Source: Metaphire vulgaris
Lineage: Eukaryota > Annelida > Clitellata > Crassiclitellata > Megascolecidae
Direction: 5' to 3'
NCBI GenBank assembly: GCA_018105865.1
Contig: CM030868.1
Location: 10,211,745 to 10,275,744 of the forward strand
Length of the DNA: 64,000 nt
Of this stretch, positions 42,968 to 54,054 are shown in pieces (position 1 is the first letter of the stretch; every line of letters starts with the position of its first letter). The notes below the pieces were generated by a model. It was not told the DNA's origin. It did no database searches and saw only the letters and a program-made list of their open reading frames with translations. A program made the position numbers and the translations under genes.

Positions 42968-44250
42968 CCGATTAATGCCAGACTTTTTATTTTAAGTTTG
43001 ACATACAATATATTTTAGTATTCAGTAATAGAACATCAAAACTAATGTTAGTTTAAAATAAAATTGCATACATATTGCCAAATTATGATTTTGAAATTGT
43101 GTTCCACTTGTGGAACATTGGGAACTTGCATTACAGAATTTTGGTAATATTGAATTTAGATTAAATCAAAGTGGCTGATCATAGCAGTTGTGGAATAATG
43201 TTTCATTTTCTTTAAAAGCAACATATAGAAACATGACAGATATAACCAATGCTTCAAATAATTGTCATTCAAGGTCAAACTTTGGCGAATGTATCTGCAG
43301 GCAGCAGTTTAGCATTATTCGCGTAATGGAGTTAGGCAAGGATTTCATCAAAGTGAACGCGTCTCATTACACTTAAAATCAGCTAATTTCGTACGTCCCT
43401 TTCACTACTGCAATATAGTCTTCTTTTAGGCACGGTACTGTAACCAGGTATCAACAATATTGCCACAACAACTTTCAGTTATTTGACACCAACAGTAAAT
43501 GATGATCTGGGATCTCTCTCGATGGATTAGAGTGCTGATAATACTGAATGTTCTCAACTGTATTGTCCCAAAACAGCTCAAAGTACCGTAGTCTGTCATT
43601 ATCACCTTTCAGGATTTGAGCTGAGAGATGATCAGCAAATGGTCTCACTCCACATCTTTCTTCACTGCTATCCTCACTGTCGCCTTCACTTTCACCATTT
43701 ACAGGTGGCATTATAAAATCTTAGGCATTTAGGAAATTTTCTCCTTCTAACATATCCAAAACCTCGTTGACACACACCAATCAGTAGGTAATACAAACAT
43801 ACATATTAAAACTTCTAATTATTAGTGAGATATTGTCACCAAATGTCTTTCAGAACGTCACGTATGAGTGAGCAATAGAACTCACTATGCAAATTCGACG
43901 ACCGATTTTGGTAACCCAAATGCCCAATGTTCCAGAAGTAGAACATATCAGACAAACTACTATTTTAAGCGGACTTCCATTTAAATTAGTTTACTTTTAA
44001 TTAAGTAATTACTATAGCATTCTAAACATCAAAATAGATTTTTAAAATATTGCTTATCGTTTTTTTTCTGACTACAGGTAAGTGAGACATTTTCCAATAC
44101 CGACATTAAATTCGGAAAAAATCAAAAAATTATAATTATAGGAAACAATAAATAGCAACATATCTGTTACCAAAAGAGCACTTTAGATAATATAGTGCAT
44201 GACTACTTTAAATTTTTATCTCCACAAGTGGAACATTGGGCACAAATGGG
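42968..44250 (-). mobile_element. piggyBac-like element remnant flanked by TTAA
   Basis: TTAA lies at 42964-42967 and 44251-44254. The ends CCGATTAATGCC and inverted CCCATTTGTGCC match at 9 of 12. The palindrome-like word TTCCACTTGTGGAACATTGG is near the left end, its relative CCACAAGTGGAACATTGGGC is at the right end, and another copy lies near 43915-43945. A short minus-strand frame inside resembles a piggyBac N-terminus. A TTAA TSD with CCC/GGG ends is the piggyBac signature. Confidence 0.55.
43475..43711 (-). pseudogene. Possible piggyBac transposase N-terminal fragment
   Basis: 78 codons: an acidic N-terminus (GESEGDSEDSSEE), then RPFADHLSAQIL and DRLRYFELFWDNTVENIQ. The YFxLFxDxxxxxxI pattern is the usual start of the piggyBac dimerisation and catalytic region. 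The frame ends soon after, and no DDD core is found. Confidence 0.45.
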
Positions 44251-44452
44251 TTAACGTCGCCGTGCTTTTGTTCTATTGCCCTATACCGATAAAACAGCTC
44301 AGACAAAAAATAGAAATTAACTACGGACCTATACTGTGATTTTTCGACTCCAGTCAGTCTGGTAGCCTAGGGTCCATCCATAATTATAGTTCGTACACAT
44401 ATAGTTGAACACAAATATTTTAAACCTGTAAGAAGGGCTACTAAATTATAAA

Positions 44453-45037
44453 TTGAGATCGCTAATACCTGCTCTGACACAAGAAGCGGCAAAGGTGTTA
44501 GTTCATGCACTTGTAAGTGCAAGACTGGACTATTGTGATAGCTTGTTGGTACAAATCAGCAAAACACAAATTCAGCGCCTTCAGGTGGTGCAGAATGCTG
44601 CAGCCCGCCTTTTAACAGACACAAAGAGGAACCAGCATATCACACCGGTTCTACGTGAATTGCATTGGATTCCGATCAAGCAGAGACTGATTTTTAAGAT
44701 CATTTCCATCGTCGATAAGTGTCTCCTCCGAGGAGAGGCATCGGAATACCTTTCCTGTGAATGTAAGCAGTTGAGGTCGATGCACAGACCGTTCGGGCTC
44801 AGATCAGATAACACAAGAACTTTGGTCACTATACTCGAACCAGCACAAAGATTGGCGATCGTTCATTTAGGACGCTAGGACCTTACTACTGGAATGCTCT
44901 CCCAGCGGAGCTACGGGACAATACCACATCTCTCGAGACGTTTTCCTTTCAAGACTTAAAACATTATTCTTTGACCAATCAGCAGCGGCGCATTTGTGCT
45001 AAAGTGCGCCTATTAATGAACTATCTAATCTAATCAA
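44453..45037 (+). pseudogene. L2-like LINE reverse transcriptase C-terminus
   Basis: Reads VSARLDYCDSLLVQISKTQI, LQVVQNAAARLLTDT, HITPVLRELHWIPIKQRLIF, then after a frameshift near 44870 YYWNALPAELRD. These are the standard L2/CR1 C-terminal blocks. A short ATCTAATCTAATC tail closes it. A different subfamily from 35363-36200. Confidence 0.85.
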
Positions 45038-45049
45038 AATTAATCAGAG

Positions 45050-46257
45050 TCCGCCGCTCCGTTCCACTACTTCTCTTAATCATTTCACGGGATATTGATA
45101 CTGCTTCATCAGGCCCCAATCAGGCTAAGTCATTTCCCCCCAAATATCTTCATTACCTCCATCTTAATATTTGCTCACTGAGAAACAAATCATCATCGCT
45201 TCACAACTTTCTATGCCAAAATCACACTGACATTGTTGCATCAAATGAGACTTGGTTACAGCCTTCTGTCACTTCCTTTCTTGCAGACATTATACCACCG
45301 GGCTTCCAAATGTTAAATGAACCTTGCTCAACTGGATACGGCGGAGGAGTTGCACTTCACTTTAAATCAAATCAAAAGTTGATTAAGAAATCTTTACCAA
45401 TTCCTTGTCCAAGAATCTTTGACGCCTTTATGGCTGTTCTTGATTTGGGAAATAAGCGTATGATTTTCAGTCTCTTTTGGAAATTTTATTCTCAGAATAC
45501 TCAAAATTGGTGACTTCAATTTTCACATAGATTTGCAAAGCAATCTTTCTTCTCACTTAAATGACATTCTCACTTCATTTGACGTCCTTCAACACAGAAG
45601 AAGAACTAGAAGCCTTAAAACCTTTACTATCCATGGCAAAGGGCTTCTCCGGTTTCTCCTGATCACCATGTCAAATTCAACAATTGTATTCAAAATCTCA
45701 CCGGTGAAAAATATTTATCTGATCGTAGTGATCAGGGCCGTATCTAGGCATGGGCTTGGGGGGGGGGCTCAAGCCCCAAGCTTGAAGCTACCCCCCAAAT
45801 GAATTCAGGCCCAAAATGGCGTTGCGGGCTCAAAGGCAAGGGGGAAGTGAATCTTGGGCTTCAGCCCCACACACATAAAATCCTGGCTACATCCCTGGTA
45901 GTGGTTTGTCAGTTAAGATTTCCTTCTCTCGTAAAGTCCTACCATCATATGAAACAGTTAAATTTCGACCATGATCTAAGCTTGATCTGAAGGCTGTTAA
46001 AGCTGTCAGTTCTCCTTCTGTGCTATGCTAATTCCTGCACGGACTGCTTCTGAATTCGCAGCTCAATTCGCCTCTGTTCTTAATATTGTTGATACTCTTA
46101 TTCCTTGCAAAAATAATAAAGTTGTGACTCGACCATCTCAACAATGGTTCAATGCTGATATTGCCGAGGCTAAGCGGTGTCGCAGCCATTTCGAGCGACG
46201 GTGGAAATCTTTCCTACCGAGTCATAAGCAGAATATAACATTTCAAAAAACCAGTTA
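45050..46257 (+). pseudogene. L2-like LINE endonuclease domain, interrupted
   Basis: Reads LHLNICSLRNKSSSLHNFL, HTDIVASNETWLQPS (the ETWL motif of AP endonucleases), IPPGFQMLNEP, GYGGGVALHFK, then GDFNFHIDLQSNL (GDFN motif). After a MITE (45733-45897) it continues into the linker, including VTRPSQQWFNADIAEAKRC. Frameshifts throughout. This is a 5' LINE portion without its reverse transcriptase, so later deletion or recombination must have removed the rest. Confidence 0.8.
45733..45897. mobile_element. hAT-type MITE in the LINE endonuclease
   Basis: 165 bp with CAGGGCCGTATCTAGGCATG and inverted CCTGGCTACATCCCTG ends. TSD GTAGTGAT / GTAGTGGT (7 of 8) at 45725-45732 and 45898-45905. A long G run sits at the left. 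Confidence 0.85.
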
Positions 46258-46414
46258 ATAGCAAAAGTCCGTGTAAAAGTTAGCCGCGATTACAAAATTT
46301 CCCTGGCCGTTTTGCCAGGCCAGTCCAACCATGTATATACAAATACAGTATTCGGGGGACATGTAAGCGGCGTAACGACTCGGACTGGTAAAACCCTGGA
46401 ACGCTGAACGCTCA

Positions 46415-46475
46415 CAAGCCAAAAAAGTTCGGTGGGGATGCATCTCCAGTCGCCCCCAAAGTGGATCCGCCACTG
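46415..46475. mobile_element. 3' part of a CAGTGGCGG-family MITE
   Basis: GTGGGGATGCATCTCCAGTC then AAAGTGGATCCGCCACTG, as in the right end of 47237-47536. The left limit is unclear. Confidence 0.6.
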
Positions 46476-46530
46476 GACTTAGTCATCTGAAGAAAATTAT
46501 GATAACCATTAAAACCCACAAGCAATTGAG

Positions 46531-46717
46531 CAGGGATATTTTTGCATCCTCCTAACATCCCCAACACCCGACCACCACAATTTGAGGTCGACACCCCCCT
46601 ATATGATAACGTCACAATGGTATGCATACAAAATGCATACTAATTAGCTTCGGACACCCCACCCCAATTTGAGGTCGACACTCCTCTCCCCAATTCACAA
46701 TCCTGGAAATATCCCTG
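46531..46717. mobile_element. hAT-type MITE, CAGGGATATTTTTGC family
   Basis: 187 bp with CAGGGATATTTTTGC and inverted CCTGGAAATATCCCTG ends. TSD CAATTGAG / CAATTGAA (7 of 8) at 46523-46530 and 46718-46725. Inner words AATTTGAGGTCGACAC occur twice. 46726-47228 shows nothing recognisable. Confidence 0.88.
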
Positions 46718-47236
46718 CAATTGAATTATAAAATTTATGAAATAATTAGGCATAAAATAATCCAATGTCATCCTATTGTTTATTTGAGACTTTAGAATGG
46801 CAATGAAAACAAGCGTTTTTCAAATGCTATCCACTTGCTCGACCGTTTGCCTCAAAAACAACAACAACACATCTAAGAGTAATACATACAAATAATGCAT
46901 CCATGTTTAGTACTATTCTGATTCTGTGCATTGTTGCCAACGGATGCCAGGTGTCTTAATGTGTTAGAAGCAAGATTTCTTTGAGTTCTGGCTTAAAATT
47001 CAATTTCAATACAATTCCAAACTTATTCAGCAGATATTATTTCGATTAGGCCTACATCAGATTAAATTCTTCTAATGAGTTAGCCAGACATAAATTCAAC
47101 ATAATTAAAATTTAATATTTAGAACAACTGTTTAAAAGGAGATAATCAAATGGAGCTAAAACACGGCATAACGGTGCAAATGAAATCCATTTATCACTTG
47201 TTTGGTTCAATGATTATTCGATCGATAGCCTATAGG

Positions 47237-47536
47237 CAGTGGCGGTTCCAGGATTTCTTGGTGGGGGGATGAAATGAATTCATAGGAAGTTGGTGGGGGG
47301 GATGAAAATAGAAGTAAAAAATCAATTAAATTTGCCGGAAAAGGTTGACAAACGGGAATTTTGTCCCTTATTTTACTACACTTTACCAAAAAATAGGCTG
47401 ACAAGCAAAAAAGGTCATCCGCAATTTTTCACCCTTAGTTTTACTAGACTTTTATCCAAAAATAGGTTTCATAAGCAAAATAAAAAGTCCAGTGGGGTAT
47501 GCATCCCTACTCATCCCCCACGTGGAACCGCTACTG
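47237..47536. mobile_element. hAT-type MITE, CAGTGGCGGTTCC family, complete
   Basis: 300 bp with CAGTGGCGGTTCCAGGAT and inverted GTGGAACCGCTACTG ends. Flanking 8-mers CCTATAGG / GATATAGG match at 6 of 8. Two internal ACAAGCAAAAAAGGTCATCC-type motifs (47399-47419 and a weaker one near 47470). 47545-47860 shows no gene. Confidence 0.85.
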
Positions 47537-47879
47537 GATATAGGTTCATTTATAAATTCATTCTTCTTTTCATTCACTCATCTATGCAATGAATGATCGC
47601 TCGGTTTGTCTTTCGATTGTCAATTCTGTCATCGCAATTGTAGTGGCAACAGATGACAGAGCAAAGGACAATGTATTTATTGATCACAATGTATAAAAGA
47701 GAGTACAAGCGTGGGTTTTCATAGCTACTGTATAGTCGTAGTTCAATAGCGTGCATGCAGTTAGAAGAAACGTGTGCCTTCATAGTCGCATCCTACAGTT
47801 CGTAACTTGAAATCACAGACGTGCAGTTAGAAAGAAATACCTGGTAGGTAGGCCTACTTTAAGATTAAACAGCATGTCT

Positions 47880-48271
47880 GAGCCTTAAATTTTACGGTTA
47901 GTCTCCTGGTGTACAGCGGTGTATGAAACTGCATCGCATCAACTGTACTCAGCAATCGATTGGATTTCATCAAAGCACCGAATCGGCGTTAGGTACCGAA
48001 GTCTAAATATCAACATCCAAATTTCACAGGTGTTCGCATTCGTTTGTATCATATGTGGAACCTATTTCTCGCTCGAGAGAGTGCTCAATGTTGTAGAATT
48101 TCCTTCATTCATAATTCGCTGATATTTTATAGTGTGCTGTCTTATAGATCGGAAGGTCTATCTTCCGAATTTGTAGCATAAAATAAACTTCGCATTTTTA
48201 GCGTCTCGATATTGGGAAGCCTTCAGATTTTGTTGCAACAATTCGAGAATCTTTAAGATTAAATCAACCAT
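47880..48271 (+). promoter_or_regulatory. Upstream segment of GT61 gene B, split from it by a LINE
   Basis: 48200-48270 aligns with the sequence just upstream of gene A, and 47880-47960 aligns with segmental repeat S (CAGCGGTGTATGAAAC). The LINE at 48272-49744 now separates this from the coding start by about 1.5 kb. No core promoter element could be identified. Confidence 0.45.
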
Positions 48272-49744
48272 CATCATCATCATCCAGCTCTGGGTGCTGT
48301 AGCCTGAATCAAATTTTTTCCATCTTTCTCGGTGTCGCTCTGATCAGTGTTTGCTCCGCGTTCCCCATTCTTCGATGTCATCCAGCCATTCTCTTCTTGT
48401 CTCCCTCTTCGATTTTCCCTCCATTGTTCCCAGCGTTATCTTCTTCACCAGTCTATTGTCTTTCATCCTGTGTATGTGCCCAAAAAGTTCATTTTCTCCT
48501 TATTATTATCTGATTCCTAATTCTTTCTCGTACCATTGTGTTCTTTATTTTCTGTTGCCATCTGATGTTCAAGATTCTTCTATAGCATTTCATTTCAAAG
48601 GCTAGTAGACGGTCTTTGTCCCTCTTCTTTATGGTCCAGGTTTCCGATGCATATAGTAATACACTAAAAATGCACGTTCTTAGTATTTCCAGTTTTGTCT
48701 CCACTTTCATGACCTTACTTTTCCATATTGTTTTAAACCCTTCCATTGCTCCTGTTGCTTTTGCTATTCTTCTTCTTATCTCAGTTACGTGTTTGATTTT
48801 TCTCCATTTACTATTATGGTTTCCGTGTCCTCTTGTTGTCCAAACACCATTGTTTTTGTTTTTTCAATCCCATCAAAGCACCACATCGGCGTTAGGGTAC
48901 CAGGTTGTTTAATTTCTCCGTTGATCTTGATCCTTTTCTCTTGTCCTCTCCTGCATCCATTACCCTTTCTAGATATGCAATGTTAATGCATTCGTTTTGT
49001 TCCCTCTTTCTGTTCAAACCATTCAATTCTTATCCTACTCTTACTGCTGCCTTTGCAGTTTTGTACATGGTCTGTAGTGTTCTTGTGACTTTGCTGTCTA
49101 CTCCATAAGAGTCCAAGGTTGTCCAGATCATTTCAATGTTCTTGAAATCTATGAAGCAGTTGTATATTAGCTTGTTCTTCCTCCATGCTTTCTCCTTTGC
49201 ATTCAATAATTCGCTCTGATATTTTATAGTATTTTTGTCATGTGGTTTATGTATTGTCTTATAATGATCTATTATTGAAGGTCCCCCTATATCTTCCTGA
49301 TATATTTTTTCCTCCAGATGTTCTCCGCCCGCTTTCAAATAAAACTATTCCATCCGTTCCTGCGCTTTTTCTTGTTCTTCAGCTTCCATAATGCTCTGTG
49401 CACTTCTTCTCTTAGTGGAGCGTTTTGTCCTCCCTCGGTGGCGCAATGTCTTTCAATTTCTTCTTGATCTCTTCTTCTTCCTTCGTTGTCTCTCTTGTTT
49501 TTGATTTCCGTCCATCTCTTTTTATCTCTTCCTTTTCTGTTAAGATTTTCCCCTCTTTGTTCTTTATTTTTCGCTTGCCATTTTCAAGTTCTTTTATCAG
49601 TTGGTATGTCTGTTTCGTTTTCTTTTCATCAGCTGTTGTTTGTATTTCCCTGCATCGTTCTTTTATCCATTTCTCTTTATCTGAGCTTAATATAATTCGT
49701 TGGCTGTTTGTGAAATGTCGTTGTAGTTTTAGTTTTCTTTTCTC
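48272..49744 (-). pseudogene. Antisense LINE inserted in the GT61 gene B upstream region
   Basis: A 10-bp TSD, AATCAACCAT, lies at 48262-48271 and 49745-49754. On the minus strand: an EN-RT linker rich in Lys/Glu (49412-49750), then YNCFIDFKNIEMIW (motif A region) and GVDSKVTRTLQTMYK, then FSVLLYASETWTIKKR, KCYRRILNIRW and a REWLDDIEEWG tail, ending in CATC repeats. 5' truncated, with several frameshifts. Same family as 1590-1850. The short EN-RT remnant and TSD indicate ordinary target-primed insertion. Confidence 0.88.
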
Positions 49745-49804
49745 AATCAACCATAGGCTAAAGCAAAAAGTTGGAAAAATAAGATTTTAGCGAAAAGCCG
49801 TGCA

Positions 49805-51496
49805 ATGGATTTTAAGTGCTGGAATAATAGAAAACTATTCGCGACTCCTAATAATTCTCGAAAGGTATGGTGCACTGTTGTTATAAGTGTTCTTGCTGCA
49901 GGCATTTATGTATACAATTATCACCGGTTAGCGAACAAAATTTCACAAAAACCATTGATTCTGTGGTCTGACAACGTCACCCGACGTATCATTAGTCGTG
50001 GTAGAGAATGCTTAGAACCAACATGGAATCTGGTTCAAGATCCATTTCCGGCTTTTCAACTGGATGCGCCATGTAGATTTTTTGATCGTGTTCGCCTTTT
50101 AAACGAAGCTCTAATTCAAATCCGATTACAAATAATTAAACAGAAATGGACGCCGAATGATTCTGAAGATGATGAGATCAAAATTATAGGAGCCGCGAAA
50201 GACAATTATCTTCATCAGTTGGCAAATTTCTCTCAGGTTACGATTGTTACCTTACCATGGCAAGAACAGATTCAACAGAGTCACCAAACACAACGATGGA
50301 GCTCATGCAATGACACATCTAACCTAGTTATTCAAGATTATTATCAATGGACGGCTGATGAGAACCTTTGTAAACTCATTCGAACACCTGGAATGACGAA
50401 TCATGGTTACGACGTAATCTATAACAGGACTTGTACAACCGAAGTGAATAGAACAATACAGAAACAGTCGTTGAATATCCTTGCTCTTAATGCTAAGCCA
50501 ACTGACCGTTCAAAATCATCCAAACCGGGCTATCCTCTTCGCTATTACGATACACCTCCAAAGAACACCTTGCATTTTCATATCATTCGCGATGGCATTG
50601 TTACTCCGAACAGCGTCGTGTACAGCGGAAATTTGAAGCTTGTTCAGTTGGGATGTAGATATCCTGTAATACTTAACGGGAATGAAAAACCCAAAGATGT
50701 ATCAAATATTCCTCAATACGAAGAAATATTTCTCATATCACAATATTGGGGTAATGGCTTTTTTCACAAAATGGTCGAAAACATACCAAGACTTGCCTTA
50801 TTCGTTGGCTTTCTACGACGTAATCCACAAATTAAAATACTTGTCTATGAAAGAGAAAGACTAACAAGAGAAGTATTGAACATTCTTGGATTGAGCAAGA
50901 ATGAAATGATTTCCGGTGTTTGCAGAGCAAAAGTCATCTATTTGCCTCGAAGTGTGATGTGTGGATTCGCAGGCGTTCAGGAAACACAAATCGCCTCAAG
51001 TTTATATCGCAATTATATACAATCGAATCTAAGTCCAGAAAAGCGAAATAAAGTCATTCTTATACGCAGATCGGGCTATAGAAATTTTAAGTATCAAGGT
51101 TTAATTGAAAAAGCAGTCAGAAACGCCACTTTGCGCTACAAATTGGATTTTGTCGTTTTCAAAGACAATCCACTTCCCTCGTTTAGAGAGACAATGAGGT
51201 TGTTTTACGCAGCGGTTCTTGTTGTGGCGCCACACGGTGCTGGACTTTCGAATGTAATATTTTCTCAGCCTGGTACTTTTGTCATCGAGGGTGTGTGCAA
51301 TCCACCTCTTGTGAATCTGTGCTACTTGCGACTGTCCCACATCCTTGGACATCACTGGCATGGTCATGTTTCGCGTAACGGTGATGGATGGGTGGTCAAT
51401 GTAGCAGTAGAAGCCATTATGGCGACTGTGGAGCAATATCTTCAGCTTATTACAAACAACGGAAGCTCGGTACAAAGTCACTGTTTACGTCATTGA
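49805..51496 (+). CDS. GT61/DUF563 family glycosyltransferase, paralog B
   Basis: 563 residues, intact, no indel relative to paralog A; I count 31 amino-acid differences and roughly 20 silent ones. The signal anchor (about 21-38), FFHKMVENIPRL and PHGAGLSNVIFSQPG blocks are unchanged. Changes cluster in the stem (residues 44-76) and the 269-335 interval. Three sequons of paralog A are lost (N160 to H, T293 to N, S303 to P). The ATG has a purine at -3 and G at +4 and is the only in-frame start retained after the upstream LINE. Inferred function is as for A, possibly with altered glycosylation, stability or substrate range. A nested MITE pair lies 33 bp past the stop. Confidence 0.88.
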   Translation: MDFKCWNNRKLFATPNNSRKVWCTVVISVLAAGIYVYNYHRLANKISQKPLILWSDNVTRRIISRGRECLEPTWNLVQDPFPAFQLDAPCRFFDRVRLLNEALIQIRLQIIKQKWTPNDSEDDEIKIIGAAKDNYLHQLANFSQVTIVTLPWQEQIQQSHQTQRWSSCNDTSNLVIQDYYQWTADENLCKLIRTPGMTNHGYDVIYNRTCTTEVNRTIQKQSLNILALNAKPTDRSKSSKPGYPLRYYDTPPKNTLHFHIIRDGIVTPNSVVYSGNLKLVQLGCRYPVILNGNEKPKDVSNIPQYEEIFLISQYWGNGFFHKMVENIPRLALFVGFLRRNPQIKILVYERERLTREVLNILGLSKNEMISGVCRAKVIYLPRSVMCGFAGVQETQIASSLYRNYIQSNLSPEKRNKVILIRRSGYRNFKYQGLIEKAVRNATLRYKLDFVVFKDNPLPSFRETMRLFYAAVLVVAPHGAGLSNVIFSQPGTFVIEGVCNPPLVNLCYLRLSHILGHHWHGHVSRNGDGWVVNVAVEAIMATVEQYLQLITNNGSSVQSHCLRH

Positions 51497-51529
51497 AAGG
51501 ATTACTTGCCGTCATATATGCAGTGAGTG

Positions 51530-52047
51530 CAGTGGTGTAGCCAGGACTTCCGGAAGAAGGGGTTATGATTTTCAACTTCGAAAAATCTTGACAAACAAAA
51601 CGGGTCATTTTCATCTTCGTGTAATCTCACCTTCATCACTTTTGTTTCCTTCGCCAATGCTGACAAGCAAAACAGTAACCTTACTGTCTTTAATCGCGTT
51701 TGCTGTAAAAATATTTGTCCGGGGCAGCCAATGGGGAGGGGTTTAACTCCCAAAACGCGTTCGATAATACAAAATGTGTGAAATACTATGAAAATTTTTT
51801 GTGCCAGACAGCCAAGGTGGGGTTTAACCCTACCCTCTTCTCTACGCCACTCAGGGTTTAATCAAGGCCGTTTCCGTGGAGAAAATTGCCCTTTTCTCCC
51901 CGGAAATTTCAAATTCCTTTCGGAAATTTTGGCATACTACATCAATTAACAGCAGCCCCTAGCAGAATTCCTCCCCGGCTTTGTCAGTTTCCTCCCGGCT
52001 TTGTCCCCCCGGAGTTCAGGAGTCTAGATTATACACTGACGCCACTG
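51530..52047. mobile_element. hAT-type MITE in the 3' flank of GT61 gene B
   Basis: 518 bp including a nested element. CAGTGGTGTAGCCAGGAC and inverted GACGCCACTG ends. TSD AGTGAGTG / AGTGAATG at 51522-51529 and 52048-52055. The empty site is preserved in paralog A (AGTGAGTGACATTG after 39050), which confirms the insertion. Internal motif copies at about 51588-51610 and 51661-51680. Confidence 0.93.
51852..52038. mobile_element. hAT-type MITE nested in another MITE
   Basis: 187 bp with CAGGGTTTAATCAAGG and inverted AGTCTAGATTATACACTG ends. A perfect TSD, ACGCCACT, lies at 51844-51851 and 52039-52046. Same family as 41829-42000. Confidence 0.93.
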
Positions 52048-52290
52048 AGTGAATGACATTTTAATCTTTCATGGTACACGGTACAAGCTCCCTTAGTTTT
52101 AGAGCAGATATTTAAGATGAAGTAAGTACCTTGACTTAAATTTTGAAGAATATAAGCTTATTGTTGGACATTCAAAAGTTACTTGTAGCAATGCATCACA
52201 GTCGTAGACGACATCGACATGTTAGAAACAATCGCTGTATATTCTATCATCTTAAATAAGAAATCTAGCATTGAAACATTGGCAACCGTT

Positions 52291-54054
52291 TTACAAGTAT
52301 GTTTATGTTCTCCTTTAATTAGCCAATATAAATATTATTGCAAAAGCCGTTGAAAAACACAATAGAATAAAACACGAAAAGAAATAAAAAACGTAAAAAA
52401 CGCGTCTTTTGATGGAGAATATAAAACGTAAAAACCTTTGCAATATAAAGTATTTAAATAATATATACTGTATATATATATGTGTGTGTTTGTGTCTGTG
52501 CGTGTGCGCGCATGTGTGTGTTTAATGAATGCAGGTATATTTCAAGTGATATCGTATGCTCGTGTGTATGTATGTGTGTGTGTGTGTGGCGGTGTGTCTG
52601 TGGTGCGGTGTGTATCTATCTTAAGCTATCCTGAACACTGAACAGTGAACATTCGTCTGATGCAAATGATTCGAGAGTTTGATTTGTGCTGTTGAGGATT
52701 AGCGTCCCGGCGTCTTAGTCGAAGCATCGTAAGTGGAAACGGCGCCTTTTGTCTGAACCGGATGCGCTCAATGTCAAGCATCGTCCTTCTCAATGTCAAA
52801 CATCGTCCTTCTCAATGTCAAGCAATCAAGCATCGTTCGAAGGGAACATGGATCGCCGCTGCTCTCAACTGCTTTTGCAGAGCGGCAGCGTCTTATGTCG
52901 ACTGGCTGCACTCAGAAGTGTTTTCCAACTTGTAAAGTTGTCACAAACGGATTGCATTGTTGATTAATATATGTCTTTATTTCGCACTTGCTGCGGCCAA
53001 AGAAAGCACATAGGCAAAAACCAAATAAAAAGGCGAAACAAGGAGAAAACACATTCCAAATAGAGTTATTAACTAAAGAGACAGAAAAAAAGACAACTTT
53101 ACTCAGGCATATAGCCTACGTATTTGGAAAACTTGCGAATACAGTACAGTAGGCATATATTCAATATTCCTTTAACTATCTATCAAACACAGTCTGATTA
53201 TACAAATTGTCCAGAAATATAGCTTACCTATTAGGCCCCTATATACTAATTATCCAGTCAACTGAATACATTTTCAAATAGTTCGTATCTCAGTGATGTT
53301 TTACCAAGAGATCATGCCAAAAATCTTATATAAACATTTATTCATACATGTACATTGTACAGTTGTTTCGTGAGTTCGCGGCAGTAGCTGCAGAGAGTGG
53401 TGGGCGCCCTGGGCCAAGTCGATAAAAAAAGTAGCCAAGTCAGTTTTGGCGCCCCCTCTGGTCGGCGCCCGAGGCCACCGCCCCACGGTCCCCTCTGAAC
53501 ACTACAGATTCATAGTAGTTTCACTCGGTACGGTTACCTCAAACAGCAAACACAAGCACATGCAAACAAAACGACTTAAATGGGCCTACAGGCCTAATTC
53601 AACTGTTACTAGCTCAGAGCTTGACGCTTTTGATCTAGAGTAAAGGCAGTTAAATGCCCAAAAATATCTTACCTTTACATGCTCTTAAGTACACTGTAAT
53701 CAATATTCAGCAATAATGTTAATCCTTAGGTAAATAATCGAAGTGACAAAATTGAATACACAGCCATTAATCCTTAACTGAACATCCGATATACAGTAGT
53801 TCAATTGAACGACATTCGTTCCCATTCTCAAGACCATAGATTTTGTGACACTGAACAATGCGTCAAAATTATCGCCATATCTGCTCAAAATGTCTAACAT
53901 CTTCTGTAACGCATAGCTAGCGGCGCAAACCTGGCCAGAAAGTTGGTCAGGTCATACTCCTAAATACTCTGTGACCGGATGCCTCAGCAAAAAGTGCACA
54001 GGGACAGGATAGTCCAAAACTCAATAATGCAAATTACAGTGTTTAATTGATTTT
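52291..54054. other. Spacer with TG array and a 22-bp tandem
   Basis: 52475-52605 is an imperfect TG/TGCG array. 52768-52835 holds about three copies of AATGTCAAGCATCGTCCTTC. 53395-53500 contains GGCGCC-rich phrases like the MITE at 20733-21007, probably a decayed copy. No gene recognised. Confidence 0.55.
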
